Of a DNA stretch of 64,000 nt, positions 33,601 to 41,596 are shown piece by piece. The DNA comes from Ascidiimonas sp046199005. GTDB taxonomy: Bacteria > Bacteroidota > Bacteroidia > Flavobacteriales > Flavobacteriaceae. The notes under the pieces are model-generated. The model did not search any database. It was not told the DNA's origin and was given only the letters and a program-made list of their open reading frames with translations. How positions within the stretch are numbered: position 1 is the first letter of the stretch; each line of letters begins with the position of its first letter. The stretch is from positions 4,092,001 to 4,156,000 of the forward strand of contig CP176050.1 of NCBI GenBank assembly GCA_046199005.1, read 5' to 3'. Both the position numbers and the translations under genes were made by a program.

Positions 33601-36600
33601 CGAAGGCATTAAAGGTTTCTGAAGTCCTTCCGCCATCAGGGGTATTTGTTGTTTTTTGAAGTCCGCCGTTCGCCGTCCCCGTATACGATACAAACGTTTG
33701 ATTCCCCAGATAACCGGTAGTTGTTTTAAGTCGGTTCCAGCCATCATAGGTAAAAGAGGTAGTTCTGCTGTAGGGATCGGTAGACTGCGTTAAATTTCCG
33801 TAGGCATCGTAATTCATAGAAGAAGTTAAGCCTTCTACATCGGTTGTTTGCTTTAAATAGCGTCCGCTGGTATCGTACTGAAAGGTTTCACTTCGAGCGG
33901 ACATTCCTGTAGTTGAAATGGTTTTTTGGGTAAGGTTCCCAAAATTGTCGTAGCTAAAGTCCTCCTGTATCCAATCGGTTTGATGTCCTTTATATTTCCG
34001 TTGTGAAAGGATGTTGTTGCTGTAACTGAATTGCTCGGTACTGGTCATGGTCGAACCTCCCAGGGTTACGGACTCGATTTTCTCGGTAACTCTGCCTATG
34101 TGATAATCCTCATCGTAGGAGGAAGGGTTATGTCGGTAGGTATAATTTACTTGTTGCAAGCCTCCGTTATAGGTGGTCAGCAATTGTGTTACATTATTGT
34201 GATGATCATAACTATAGCTTTCGGTCTTTAACGTATTGGTAAGCCCGTCATGATACAAAATTTGCAGTGGAATATTTACAAATACTTTATTTCCAAGCAT
34301 TGTGGTCGTATAGGTATACTCGGTTCGTGCAATAAAGTCGGTTAGCGTATTTCCATCGGGCGGAGTGATCCTTAATTGAGGGGATGACCACTCATGGATA
34401 ACGGCACCCCTGAGTTGCGGATCGGTTTGCACCGCGTTCCAGATCAGGGGGACGTTGGTTCCATGTACATTGGTTTTTCGAACCAATGTAAAACCTAAAA
34501 ACCCTAAACCTTCCATATGGGAAATCCCATTTCTGTATTTAAACAATTGATTTCTTGTAATGCCCTCGCCGGTTTCTTCTACTTTTTTAACTACCCGGAA
34601 GGAAGGTGCCAACCCGATATTTACAAACGGATAGGTTTGATCGGTAGTCGAAGTATAGGTGGCTGTGGCATCATTGGTTTCTTTGATCCCCAGATTATGA
34701 TAGGTGACTGTCTGGGTGATCCCGTTGGTATGGATCGCTCTCAGAAGCATTTCTTCCCGATGGTCTTTGCCAAAGGTATATGACCAGATACGATCTTTAT
34801 CTATGTAGGCGTATTCCAGGTTGCCATTGTATTTATTAAGATCCAGAAATACCGGAATGCCGTATTTACGAATCCCAAAGTTGTGTTCTACATGATTTAA
34901 ACTTCTTTCAAAATCTACATAACTATGGCTTCCGTTATGTTTGTTGCTGTAGATTGAAACATACTCTTTAGATTTACTTTCGTCCTCCAATGAGGTAATG
35001 ACCGTATGTTTTAAAATATCCGTTTTTCCATCGCCATTAAAATCCTGAGCAATAAAATGGTATTCCCATAAAGATTGTTGTAAAGAACTCGTTCCGTTAA
35101 AAGAAGAAGAGGTTACCGTATTTCGACGGTAATCAACATCAATATTCTTGGTAAAGGTTTCAAAATTCATTCCTGTTGACAAAAAAAATCGCCAATTGGT
35201 ATTACCTGCGGCGGTAGGTGAAGCCAGATCGGTCTTTCCGTCTCCATTAAAGTCTCCTAATAGCAAGGTTTCGTTTCTTTTGAGATAGGTGTCGCTGTGT
35301 TCATACAGTAGGTTTAAGGTTTTAGACGGAGTGATTTCGTAGATCAGTACACGCCCTTCTTTGTGATGTAAGAGTTCTGTTTTACCATCTCCGTTAAAAT
35401 CAATGGCGTAGAAACGATCTCCGAATGCCGAGGTTGCTGTTGAACTTAAATAACCTACAGTGCTGGCAAAATTGGTAGTTTTACGGCGGTCCAGGTCAAT
35501 GAAGTTCACCTGCCCGTTATTTACCGTATAGGTCGTACAGCTACAACTGCCTGTACCTCCTTTGTAATTGCTATTTTTAGGATCTACCACAGTGCTGTCT
35601 TGTGACGATTCGTCCTGCAATCTGGGTTGTCCTCCACCTCCACCTCCGGTACTGGTGATGCGGCAGTATTTAGTACCATAAGACTTATTTACTGCGATCA
35701 CATCGGTAAGTCCATCACCATTGAAATCTCCCGGAATATAATCTTTAGGTACTGCTACCCGTTGGCTGGAGCCACAATAGTTTTGATAAACATAGGCAGT
35801 AGGCTTCCACTCTTTTACATATTCGTCACTAAAGTTGTTTAAAAAGAATCTCGCCTGCTTAAATTTTACAGTTGAATAGGTCGTAGTTGTGTTTTTATTT
35901 TCAGTTACCGTTGTCAGTGCCTGCCAGGAAGGGAGTTTGGTATCTGCGGTAAGAATGGTAGAAGCAAAGGTTGCGGTACGATCTGGATTGCTGCTATACG
36001 CCTCATAAGATACCATGACGCCACTATTTGCCCCAATACGTGTAAAAACGTTTATGGATCCGGTATTGTTTTGTTTGGAGGTTACAAAATCCATGCGTCC
36101 ATCACCATCAAAATCACCGGAAGCCATTTGGTCTGTTTCTACATTGATATCTTCATTAAGGTAAATAAGACTGTTTACCTTGTTAAAGGTGTCTGGTGTA
36201 TCCTGATATGAAAATTCGATGGGTGGCCTGGTCTCTCCAAGGCTATTTTCTTCAACTACTTTTTGAAGCCGTTCGTAGTCCAACGTAGGAGCCGTTTCGT
36301 AAGTCATCGAATATTTTCGATACAAGGTTCCTCCGGTGGTAATCTCAATACGACTTAAAAGTGCTTTTCTCGTAAAATTGATCCCGCCTATAAAGTTTTG
36401 TTCGGGTCTCGACCGATTGGTATAATAAAACCAAATCTCATTTGGCGAGGTATTTCCGTTGCGGGTACCATACCGAATGCGTTCTAATCGCAACAAATTA
36501 TTGACATTTTTATAGGAATAAAGTATGTAGTTGCCCTGATTGTCCTGCCATTTGTAAATGGACCATTCGAGTCGGTTATGAGACGTGCCTCCATTGCCGT

Positions 36601-37105
36601 ACCATGCACGGGAACCATCGGGATAAAAAACGAGAAAATATTCCAGACCGTAATTGGCCCCATAGCGAGATACTCCAAAAGCCTTTATCTTTAGATTGGA
36701 ATATTGTTCGGTTTTATACTCGGAGTCTGCCGCCCCATACGTACCCTGATCTAGCAGAAGGCGTTGACCATCTAGTGCATAGCGATCTGTAGAAGAGAAA
36801 TCAATGGGATTTATATTTCCATCGTGGTATTTAGTGGATGGGATTCGGGTGATGGTAGACAGTCCCCCGATATTCCAGCCCCATCCAGCAATTCCGTTCC
36901 CTGCCTGACTGCTATAATTCAAGGATACTGGTGGAACGATGTCTTTAATTCCGGGAGGTAAAGCAAACGGAATATTATACGTTGCTGCTCCGGTGGCAGT
37001 TACATCAAAAGTGGCAGGGGTGCTGCCGGCATCGCTTCCGGTTTGGGCATGGGTGGAGATAGTCCACAATAGTAGACATCCTAACAGGATTGAAAATCGC
37101 TTCAT
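30692..37105 (-). CDS. Large SpvB/VCBS/RHS-repeat polymorphic toxin with metallopeptidase-like tip
   Basis: 2137 residues. Sec signal 1-20 (ending THAQ), then an SpvB-type N-terminal domain (VTATGAATYNIPFALPPGI, GNGIAGWGWNIGGLS). From about 320 to 740 come at least five FG-GAP/VCBS repeats with DFNGDGKTD-type Ca-binding loops, then a TcdB-like middle region and many YD/RHS repeats (1000-1650). The RHS-associated core (GRMYDAILGRFLSPD to DPSGEF) ends near 1813. The remaining 320 residues are the variable tip: a Gly/Ala-rich hydrophobic stretch, then HELLH at 2055-2059 with a downstream Glu/His (MMEFHAY), a zincin metallopeptidase pattern. It is probably exported and self-encapsulated, delivering a peptidase effector. 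It lies 13 bases after a small T9SS-tailed protein gene. Confidence 0.85.
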   Translation of the reverse strand: MKRFSILLGCLLLWTISTHAQTGSDAGSTPATFDVTATGAATYNIPFALPPGIKDIVPPVSLNYSSQAGNGIAGWGWNIGGLSTITRIPSTKYHDGNINPIDFSSTDRYALDGQRLLLDQGTYGAADSEYKTEQYSNLKIKAFGVSRYGANYGLEYFLVFYPDGSRAWYGNGGTSHNRLEWSIYKWQDNQGNYILYSYKNVNNLLRLERIRYGTRNGNTSPNEIWFYYTNRSRPEQNFIGGINFTRKALLSRIEITTGGTLYRKYSMTYETAPTLDYERLQKVVEENSLGETRPPIEFSYQDTPDTFNKVNSLIYLNEDINVETDQMASGDFDGDGRMDFVTSKQNNTGSINVFTRIGANSGVMVSYEAYSSNPDRTATFASTILTADTKLPSWQALTTVTENKNTTTTYSTVKFKQARFFLNNFSDEYVKEWKPTAYVYQNYCGSSQRVAVPKDYIPGDFNGDGLTDVIAVNKSYGTKYCRITSTGGGGGGQPRLQDESSQDSTVVDPKNSNYKGGTGSCSCTTYTVNNGQVNFIDLDRRKTTNFASTVGYLSSTATSAFGDRFYAIDFNGDGKTELLHHKEGRVLIYEITPSKTLNLLYEHSDTYLKRNETLLLGDFNGDGKTDLASPTAAGNTNWRFFLSTGMNFETFTKNIDVDYRRNTVTSSSFNGTSSLQQSLWEYHFIAQDFNGDGKTDILKHTVITSLEDESKSKEYVSIYSNKHNGSHSYVDFERSLNHVEHNFGIRKYGIPVFLDLNKYNGNLEYAYIDKDRIWSYTFGKDHREEMLLRAIHTNGITQTVTYHNLGIKETNDATATYTSTTDQTYPFVNIGLAPSFRVVKKVEETGEGITRNQLFKYRNGISHMEGLGFLGFTLVRKTNVHGTNVPLIWNAVQTDPQLRGAVIHEWSSPQLRITPPDGNTLTDFIARTEYTYTTTMLGNKVFVNIPLQILYHDGLTNTLKTESYSYDHHNNVTQLLTTYNGGLQQVNYTYRHNPSSYDEDYHIGRVTEKIESVTLGGSTMTSTEQFSYSNNILSQRKYKGHQTDWIQEDFSYDNFGNLTQKTISTTGMSARSETFQYDTSGRYLKQTTDVEGLTSSMNYDAYGNLTQSTDPYSRTTSFTYDGWNRLKTTTGYLGNQTFVSYTGTANGGLQKTTNTPDGGRTSETFNAFGWTIETATLSLHQKEIKKQFKYDIQGKVLEESEPYFGHNGASQWNRSTYDLYGRLISYQTANGKIVTTTYNEKTVTVDDGTRTKSTTVDAMGNVISATDPGGTITYTYHPNNELKTASYNQNVVSILIDGWGRKIELNDPSAGKYTYAYNGYGELIQETTPTGVTNYTLSPTGKTLQKKITGNETDMTIDYSYDETTKMITGITGTDAHFGKSYQYTYAYDSYERPVSVIENNDAAVFETRTTFDALGRAESTEYRTLHKATNTQNNVRIRNVYSTEGILHELKDWSSGSSLWKLTDQNHRGQPLEIQLGNGYTKTRQYDAFGLPTQIRDHKPNTTLQALKMTYDFNAQRGILNSRTNHGFSWNEGFTYDSQDRLTQISGSVTLNQQYDAEGRFTNKSNVGGYSYDSAKKYRIAELDLNSEGDTWFQDHSLQQVTYNAFKTPVEVVEQGHGRVSFEYHPMMGRSHAYFGGTQTDKLQRRYRKHYSSVSPVEITTDTQTNTTKITTFIGGDAYTAPIMHIRQVGTGAFNAYHYLHRDYLGSILAITDSSGTIREQRQFGAWGRVDKFVNNNSSTQFGYESSLINRGFTGHEHFFGVNLIHMNGRMYDAILGRFLSPDNYVQDPYNTQSFNRYGYVWNNPLSYNDPSGEFILGAFLVGAIIGGTVAAFQSGANFGSILVGAFIGGISSAVGAGFSNIALGGSFFGATALSATGFTAGFTAGAIGGLTAGFVASSLSAWTQGSNFLRGLRSGIYSGAIVSISGGLMGGLSAGLRANKLGLDFYTGQSLNKRSLRMISATFTLNSPIDATDENLLKATNEWYPDAPLIMTKAYSVENISDYAKELFNINPNIGGITIPMAKGSILTGNSKVFFNASVAFSSPEELYKIIGHELLHVSQISALAGSARDIFTKSFVDMMEFHAYNYRSTPGLSAWTSEAVREMMTNYPKWFNKMSHINYEWTLKALPYSDIFNK
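31662..31884 (-). repeat. RHS core repeat, copy in the full-length RHS gene
   Basis: Partner of the repeat at 29626-29848. Recombination between the two direct copies would delete 2036 bases and swap the HELLH tip and its neighbour for the orphan tip. Confidence 0.85.
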
Positions 37106-37118
37106 CTTCTAAATTGAT

Positions 37119-37580
37119 TTATTTTTTTATGATTTTTTTGGTGATCAGGCTACCGTCCGTCATCCAGAACTGAACGATATAAATGCTGGAAGGCTCTTTA
37201 CTGAGATCAATCGAAATTGTCTGTTGCTCCTGACTATAGGGTATGTTTTTTTGATAGGGCGTATGATACCCAACGATCTTTATATGCCTGATTTGCGCAG
37301 CGATCTCGGTATCCCAACTCAGTGTTACTTCTCCATAAGTAGGATTCGGGAGTACCTCAATACGCTGGTCTAAATTTGCTGTTGATTCCGGGATTTCTTT
37401 AATTACTGTGGTTAGCGAGTCCACTTCTTTGGTTTGTGAAGCAGTCCGGTTCGTACATCCATCGCAGTATTCCCGAGTTAATTGATTCCCGGAGTTATCA
37501 TAGGTGACGATAAGTTTGGTTTGGGCATTTGTTTGTAGCCACAGTAGTGTAGTAAAAAATACAAGTAAAAGTGCTTTCAT
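37119..37580 (-). CDS. Small T9SS-tailed secreted protein upstream of the RHS gene
   Basis: 153 residues. Signal peptide ending TNAQ, a short region with EYCDGCTNRTA (a CxxC pair), then a type-A T9SS sorting domain over about the last 75 residues (EVLPNPTYGEVTLSW to SIYIVQFWMTDGS and a final KKIIKK). It should be carried across the outer membrane by the type IX system. It is 13 bases ahead of the RHS gene, which has only a Sec signal, so the two are probably co-expressed and this protein may anchor or help deliver the RHS shell. That link is inference. Confidence 0.72.
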   Translation of the reverse strand: MKALLLVFFTTLLWLQTNAQTKLIVTYDNSGNQLTREYCDGCTNRTASQTKEVDSLTTVIKEIPESTANLDQRIEVLPNPTYGEVTLSWDTEIAAQIRHIKIVGYHTPYQKNIPYSQEQQTISIDLSKEPSSIYIVQFWMTDGSLITKKIIKK

Positions 37581-37925
37581 AAAATTAGGTTGTTGTGCAA
37601 AAATAGTAGTCTTTATAAATTTTATTTTACGGTTTTCCCTTGCGTCACAATGGACATTCGAGGTAATTCATACTAAAAAAACGAGACAATTACTGGAACT
37701 TATTCATAGCCAGATTTATACATATTGATGCCTTTTGTTGAAAAATTTTTATGCTTTGATTTGGTCGAAAATACATCTACTCTTCTCTGTGAAAAAATAG
37801 AAGTAGGGAAGATTTATGAATTTTTGGCTAAAGATTTATGAATCTTTAGAAGTAAGTATATTTTACGAAATAACTATAGATTCTACTTTAGAAAAACTAT
37901 TAAATTAGCTTACTCAAATGAGCCT
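37581..37925. other. Divergent A/T-rich intergenic region
   Basis: 345 bases between the minus-strand T9SS/RHS operon and the plus-strand regulator gene. On the minus strand TATTTTTG (37605-37598), an exact TANNTTTG, stands 17 bases before the T9SS gene start. The right half holds the direct repeats and palindrome described at 37809-37854. A 30-codon frame at 37816-37908 is present but looks accidental. Confidence 0.45.
37809..37854 (+). promoter_or_regulatory. Candidate operator upstream of the TPR-AraC regulator gene
   Basis: AAGATTTATGAAT occurs twice (37809-37821 and 37831-37843). The second copy lies in AAAGATTTATGAATCTTT (37830-37847), whose 7-base arms AAAGATT/AATCTTT are inverted. 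The stretch through TAGAAGTA (to 37854) is nearly identical to 39580-39604 upstream of the GG-leader peptide gene. Probably the binding site of the regulator encoded next. Confidence 0.5.
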
Positions 37926-39581
37926 ATGAGATTATACTTCATTTTATTTTTTGTTTTCTTCTTACAAATTAATCTGCTTTTTGCTCAGGAAAGAGATTTA
38001 ACTTATCAAGAGTTAGCTAAATTATTTTATGAAGAAGAAGATACTACAAAAGCTAAGGAATATGCTTTATCCTATCTCAAAAAAGCCAAGCTCGAAAGAG
38101 ATTCATTAAAATTATCAGACGGATACTTTTTTATATCACTTATATCTCATGATTCATTAAAATTAATTTATGCTGATAGTCTTATTCAGTTAAATATTCA
38201 AAATCCCAATTTTCACTACCCTGGTTTTGGATATAAGCTCAAAGCTGACTTTTTTTATCTAAAAAGAAACTTTAAAGAAGCTCTGGATAATTATATTTTA
38301 AGTCAAAAATATGCCCGTGAAAATGGACATCGTCATCTGGAAAATAAAGTAATGCTATCTATAGGTTTAATTAAAAGTCGAATAGGAGAGGACAGAGAAG
38401 CACTTGAAATATTTCGAAAAGTGAAAGGATTTATGGATAATGAAAATTATCAAAAAAACTATACCTATACTTATCTTGTATCTCTTTTTGCCTTTTCCGA
38501 TTCATATCAACGAAATTATATTTTGGACTCAGCGACAATATTAAATCAGAGAGGATATGACTTATCAAGAAATGTTTCTGAGAAAAAAATGTCAAATTAT
38601 TTTGCTTTTAATCAAGGGATAACACAGTTATCTAAAAAGAATTATGATGCGGCAATAGACAGTTTTTCCATCACATTGCATGGTTTGGTTGAATATGAAG
38701 ATTTTCCAAACGTTGCTTTATCTTATTTTTATCAAGGCAAAGCCAATTGGCTTCTCGGTAAACAAGAGTTGGCAGTATCTCAATTTAAAAAAACTGATTC
38801 GATATTTGGATTTTTAAAAGATCTACATCCCGATGCGAGAGAGGGATACCTTTATCTTATTGCCTACTATAAAGAAAAAGGACTTTTGGATCAAGAATTA
38901 TTTTATATTCAAAAGCTTTTGAAGCTCGATAGTATTTTGCAAGGCAATTATAAATACTTGTCTAAAAAGATAATACGAGACTATGACACAGGAATATTGT
39001 TAAATCAAAAAGAAAACGTCATAAGGAAACTACAAGCCAAAAAGAATATTTTCAAAGTAGCTATGGTGAGTTTTTTTGGTTTATCAGTAATTTTAATCAT
39101 AGCACTTATCTTTTATTATCAACGTCAGAAAAAATACAAACTTCAATTTCGACGTGTATTAGCGGATCTAAGTCTTCCAGACGAGCCTAAGACACTTTAT
39201 AAAAACAAAAGTATTGATATACCGAAAGAAATCCTTGATGATTTAAAATATAAAATTGAAGAGTTTACTGAACAAGAGTTTTTTCTTGATCCTAATGTAT
39301 CTCTCACTTCGTTAGCAAAAGACTTACAAACAAATTCTAGTTACCTATCAAGATTTATTAATCATTTTTATCGGAAAAACTTTAATTCTTTTATCAACGA
39401 TTTAAGAATAGACTATATTACTAAACGCTTAAATTATGATCATATTTTAAAAAACTTTACGATACAGGCAATCGCAGAAGAAGCAGGTTTTAAGAATACC
39501 GTTTCCTTCACACAAGCTTTCTACAAGAAAAATAAAATTAAACCCTCGTACTTCTTAAAAAGGATAAAAGAAAAAAACTAA
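37926..39581 (+). CDS. Membrane-spanning TPR-AraC transcriptional regulator
   Basis: 551 residues. Signal/first hydrophobic segment 1-20 (ending LFAQ), then a periplasmic tetratricopeptide array to about residue 330 (for example FKEALDNYILSQKYARENGH, NYDAAIDSFSITL, SYFYQGKANWLLGKQELAV). A membrane helix follows at about 377-398 (VSFFGLSVILIIALIFYY), then a cytoplasmic AraC-type helix-turn-helix (LTSLAKDLQTNSSYLSRFIN, then IQAIAEEAGFKNTVSFTQAF). This is a one-protein signal path from periplasm to DNA, known from Bacteroidota. Very A/T-rich codon use. A repeated palindrome before this gene and before the next operon suggests that it controls both. Confidence 0.82.
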   Translation: MRLYFILFFVFFLQINLLFAQERDLTYQELAKLFYEEEDTTKAKEYALSYLKKAKLERDSLKLSDGYFFISLISHDSLKLIYADSLIQLNIQNPNFHYPGFGYKLKADFFYLKRNFKEALDNYILSQKYARENGHRHLENKVMLSIGLIKSRIGEDREALEIFRKVKGFMDNENYQKNYTYTYLVSLFAFSDSYQRNYILDSATILNQRGYDLSRNVSEKKMSNYFAFNQGITQLSKKNYDAAIDSFSITLHGLVEYEDFPNVALSYFYQGKANWLLGKQELAVSQFKKTDSIFGFLKDLHPDAREGYLYLIAYYKEKGLLDQELFYIQKLLKLDSILQGNYKYLSKKIIRDYDTGILLNQKENVIRKLQAKKNIFKVAMVSFFGLSVILIIALIFYYQRQKKYKLQFRRVLADLSLPDEPKTLYKNKSIDIPKEILDDLKYKIEEFTEQEFFLDPNVSLTSLAKDLQTNSSYLSRFINHFYRKNFNSFINDLRIDYITKRLNYDHILKNFTIQAIAEEAGFKNTVSFTQAFYKKNKIKPSYFLKRIKEKN

Positions 39582-39604
39582 GATTTATAAATCTTTAGAA
39601 ATTA
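39580..39604 (+). promoter_or_regulatory. Candidate operator upstream of the GG-leader peptide operon
   Basis: AAGATTTATAAATCTT (39580-39595) is a perfect 16-base palindrome, followed by TAGAAATTA. It matches the site at 37830-37854 except in the centre and the tail. It overlaps the regulator stop codon and lies 86 bases before the peptide ATG. Confidence 0.5.
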
Positions 39605-39689
39605 CTAGTAAAACAATGATATTAGCATAGAAGAAAAATATAATTTAGCTACAAACTGATATTTCTAATTTATTAAAACCTTAAAACAA

Positions 39690-39860
39690 ATGAAAATTTT
39701 AAAATTTAACAAAGTAGTTATTTCAAATCTTGTGAACATTCATATGATTCAGGGAGGAAGTAATAATAATGGAGAAACTGGTACCGTACAAGAAGAAAAA
39801 AATTCTAATAAATCAGTCCCTACAACTCCAACTACTCCAACTACTCCAACTGTTGGATAA
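39690..39860 (+). CDS. 56-residue GG-leader peptide, candidate RiPP or signalling peptide precursor
   Basis: ATG at 39690, TAA at 39858-39860. MKILKFNKVVISNLVNIHMI followed by Gln-Gly-Gly (GG at 22-23) closely follows the leader pattern of Bacteroidota lanthipeptide-like and other GG precursors (Lys-Leu-x-Lys-x-x-Ile-Ser-x-Leu, then GG). The putative core is 33 residues, rich in Ser/Thr/Asn, with three PTT repeats and no Cys, so thioether rings are not possible within it. The gene is 15 bases ahead of the first subtilase. No modification enzyme or transporter is in the window, so the product may be an unmodified, proteolytically trimmed peptide. Confidence 0.6.
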   Translation: MKILKFNKVVISNLVNIHMIQGGSNNNGETGTVQEEKNSNKSVPTTPTTPTTPTVG

Positions 39861-39875
39861 TTGAAAACATCTATA

Positions 39876-41552
39876 ATGCTTAAGAAAATCCTGTCTATAT
39901 TTATTAGTCTCACTTTAGTTTTCTCCTGTACCCCAGAATTTAATGACAAATCCTCTATTACTGTAGGAAACTTTTCAGATACCATCATTCAAAACAAAAC
40001 CCCAGAACAACTAAAAAACTGGCAGTTAAAAGATATTCAACAAGACAGTATCCCAGGAGTGAGCTTGGAAAGAGCTTACAATGAATTGCTAAAAGATATG
40101 GAAGGGGAAGAAGTAATTGTAGCTCTTCTGGACGATCATATCGATCTAAATCACGAAGATCTTAAAGATCAAATCTGGGTCAACCGGGATGAAATTCCAG
40201 CTAATGGTTTAGACGATGATGGTAACGGCTATGTCGATGATATAAACGGTTGGAATTTTACGGGAAATGCAAAAGGCAAGCAGGTAATTTATATGAACAA
40301 TGAAGTTGTTCGAATCCTTCGCTATTTTAATTCAATTGCCAAAACCGAAGTTTTGGAAATGTCTAAAGACTCCTATTTAAAATCAGATTCTTTAATTGAA
40401 AAAATTAATCAGGAGTACGAAAAGCAAGCGGATCTTGCCAGAAGAAAACAGGATTATGGGGCCTTTCTTATTAAGGGATATAAAGAAGCCCGAAAAGCTC
40501 TAAAAAAATACATTCCTGACGAAAATTACACCATAGAAAAGCTAGATGAAATTAAAACTTCCGATAGCATTCTGGGCAAACATATTTATTACATGAAAGA
40601 TTACATAAAATATGAACTTTCGGAAGAATGGATTGCTGATTACAAAAAGGAAGCAGATTCATTAAAAGAAAAAGTCTGGAATCTAGATTACAATGAACGT
40701 ACCGCCATCATTGGTGATGATCCTGAAGATGTAACCGATATCTATTACGGAAATAACCAAGTAGGAGACTATCTAGACTATTTTCAACATTCTACCCAGG
40801 TAGCAAGTGTCATTGCTGCTACCCGAAATAACGATTTGGGTATAGACGGGGTTTCAAACAACATTAAGATCATGCCTGTATGCGTCTCTACCGAAGGTAA
40901 TGAACACGATAAAGATATAGCTGTGGGCATTAAATATGCAGTAGATAATGGTGCCAAAATCATCAATATGAGTTTGGGTAAGATGTTTTCATTGCACAGT
41001 GAATGGGTGTTTGATGCTTTTAAATATGCAGAAAAACACGGGGTGCTCATCGTGTCTTCTGCTGGGAATTCTAATTTTGATCTGGATACCGAAAATGACT
41101 ATTTCTTTATGGACAATCTTGACAATGGCAAAGAGGTCTCTGGTAATTTTCTGTTGGTGGGTTCTTCTACACACAAGGTGAACGAACAGCTAAAATCATC
41201 TTTTTCCAGCTATGGCTCAATCGATGTAGATCTGTTTGCTCCGGGAGATAGTATTTACGTAGCATACCCTAATGATAAATATATCTACAACAGCGGAACT
41301 TCACTGGCTTCGGCATTAACCTCTGGAGTAGCGGCTCTGGTGCTGTCTTATTACCCGGATCTTTCAGCGAACGATCTTAAACAGATCTTAATGGAATCGG
41401 GAGTTACCTATGATTTAAAAGTAACTATTACTGGAAAAGAAGAAGAGGAAGAAGAACGCTTAGTTCCGTTTTCGAAAATCTCCAAAACCGGAAAAATTTT
41501 GAATGCGTATAATGCTATTTTGTTAGCGAGTAAATGGCCAGAGAAGAAATAG
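39876..41552 (+). CDS. Lipoprotein subtilase (S8 family serine peptidase), first copy
   Basis: 558 residues from the ATG at 39876 (a TTG at 39861 is in frame but worse). Lipobox Cys18 (LVFSCTP). The catalytic residues are visible: Asp86 or 87 in VALLDDHIDLNHEDL, His305 in QHSTQVASVIAA, oxyanion Asn398 in SSAGNSN and Ser476 in SGTSLAS. An unusual 170-residue charged helical insertion (about 130-300) separates Asp from His. A DDDGNGYVDD loop could bind Ca2+. The membrane-anchored S8 form recalls LanP-type leader peptidases such as NisP, and the GG-leader gene is 15 bases upstream. Acting on that peptide is inference. Confidence 0.85.
   Translation: MLKKILSIFISLTLVFSCTPEFNDKSSITVGNFSDTIIQNKTPEQLKNWQLKDIQQDSIPGVSLERAYNELLKDMEGEEVIVALLDDHIDLNHEDLKDQIWVNRDEIPANGLDDDGNGYVDDINGWNFTGNAKGKQVIYMNNEVVRILRYFNSIAKTEVLEMSKDSYLKSDSLIEKINQEYEKQADLARRKQDYGAFLIKGYKEARKALKKYIPDENYTIEKLDEIKTSDSILGKHIYYMKDYIKYELSEEWIADYKKEADSLKEKVWNLDYNERTAIIGDDPEDVTDIYYGNNQVGDYLDYFQHSTQVASVIAATRNNDLGIDGVSNNIKIMPVCVSTEGNEHDKDIAVGIKYAVDNGAKIINMSLGKMFSLHSEWVFDAFKYAEKHGVLIVSSAGNSNFDLDTENDYFFMDNLDNGKEVSGNFLLVGSSTHKVNEQLKSSFSSYGSIDVDLFAPGDSIYVAYPNDKYIYNSGTSLASALTSGVAALVLSYYPDLSANDLKQILMESGVTYDLKVTITGKEEEEEERLVPFSKISKTGKILNAYNAILLASKWPEKK
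40699..41540 (+). repeat. Near-identical 3' half of the subtilase pair, copy 1
   Basis: Matches 42423-43264 with a constant offset of 1724 and only scattered substitutions. One stretch of over 250 bases around the GTS active site is identical by eye. The region between residues about 140 and 270 is not alignable, while the first 130 residues again match well. Confidence 0.8.
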
Positions 41553-41596
41553 TTACTTACATTTACGATTCTTTATACAGCTAAATTTATCAGTAA

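Noticed and set aside
37816..37908. A 30-codon frame between the operator repeats and the regulator gene, a possible small peptide gene
   Set aside because: It runs through the palindrome and direct repeats, has no leader-like or core-like pattern, and its composition is the same as the A/T-rich surroundings, so chance is more likely.
39690..39860. Calling the GG-leader peptide a class I lanthipeptide
   Set aside because: The core has no Cys, and no LanB or LanC gene is in the window; only the leader resembles that class.
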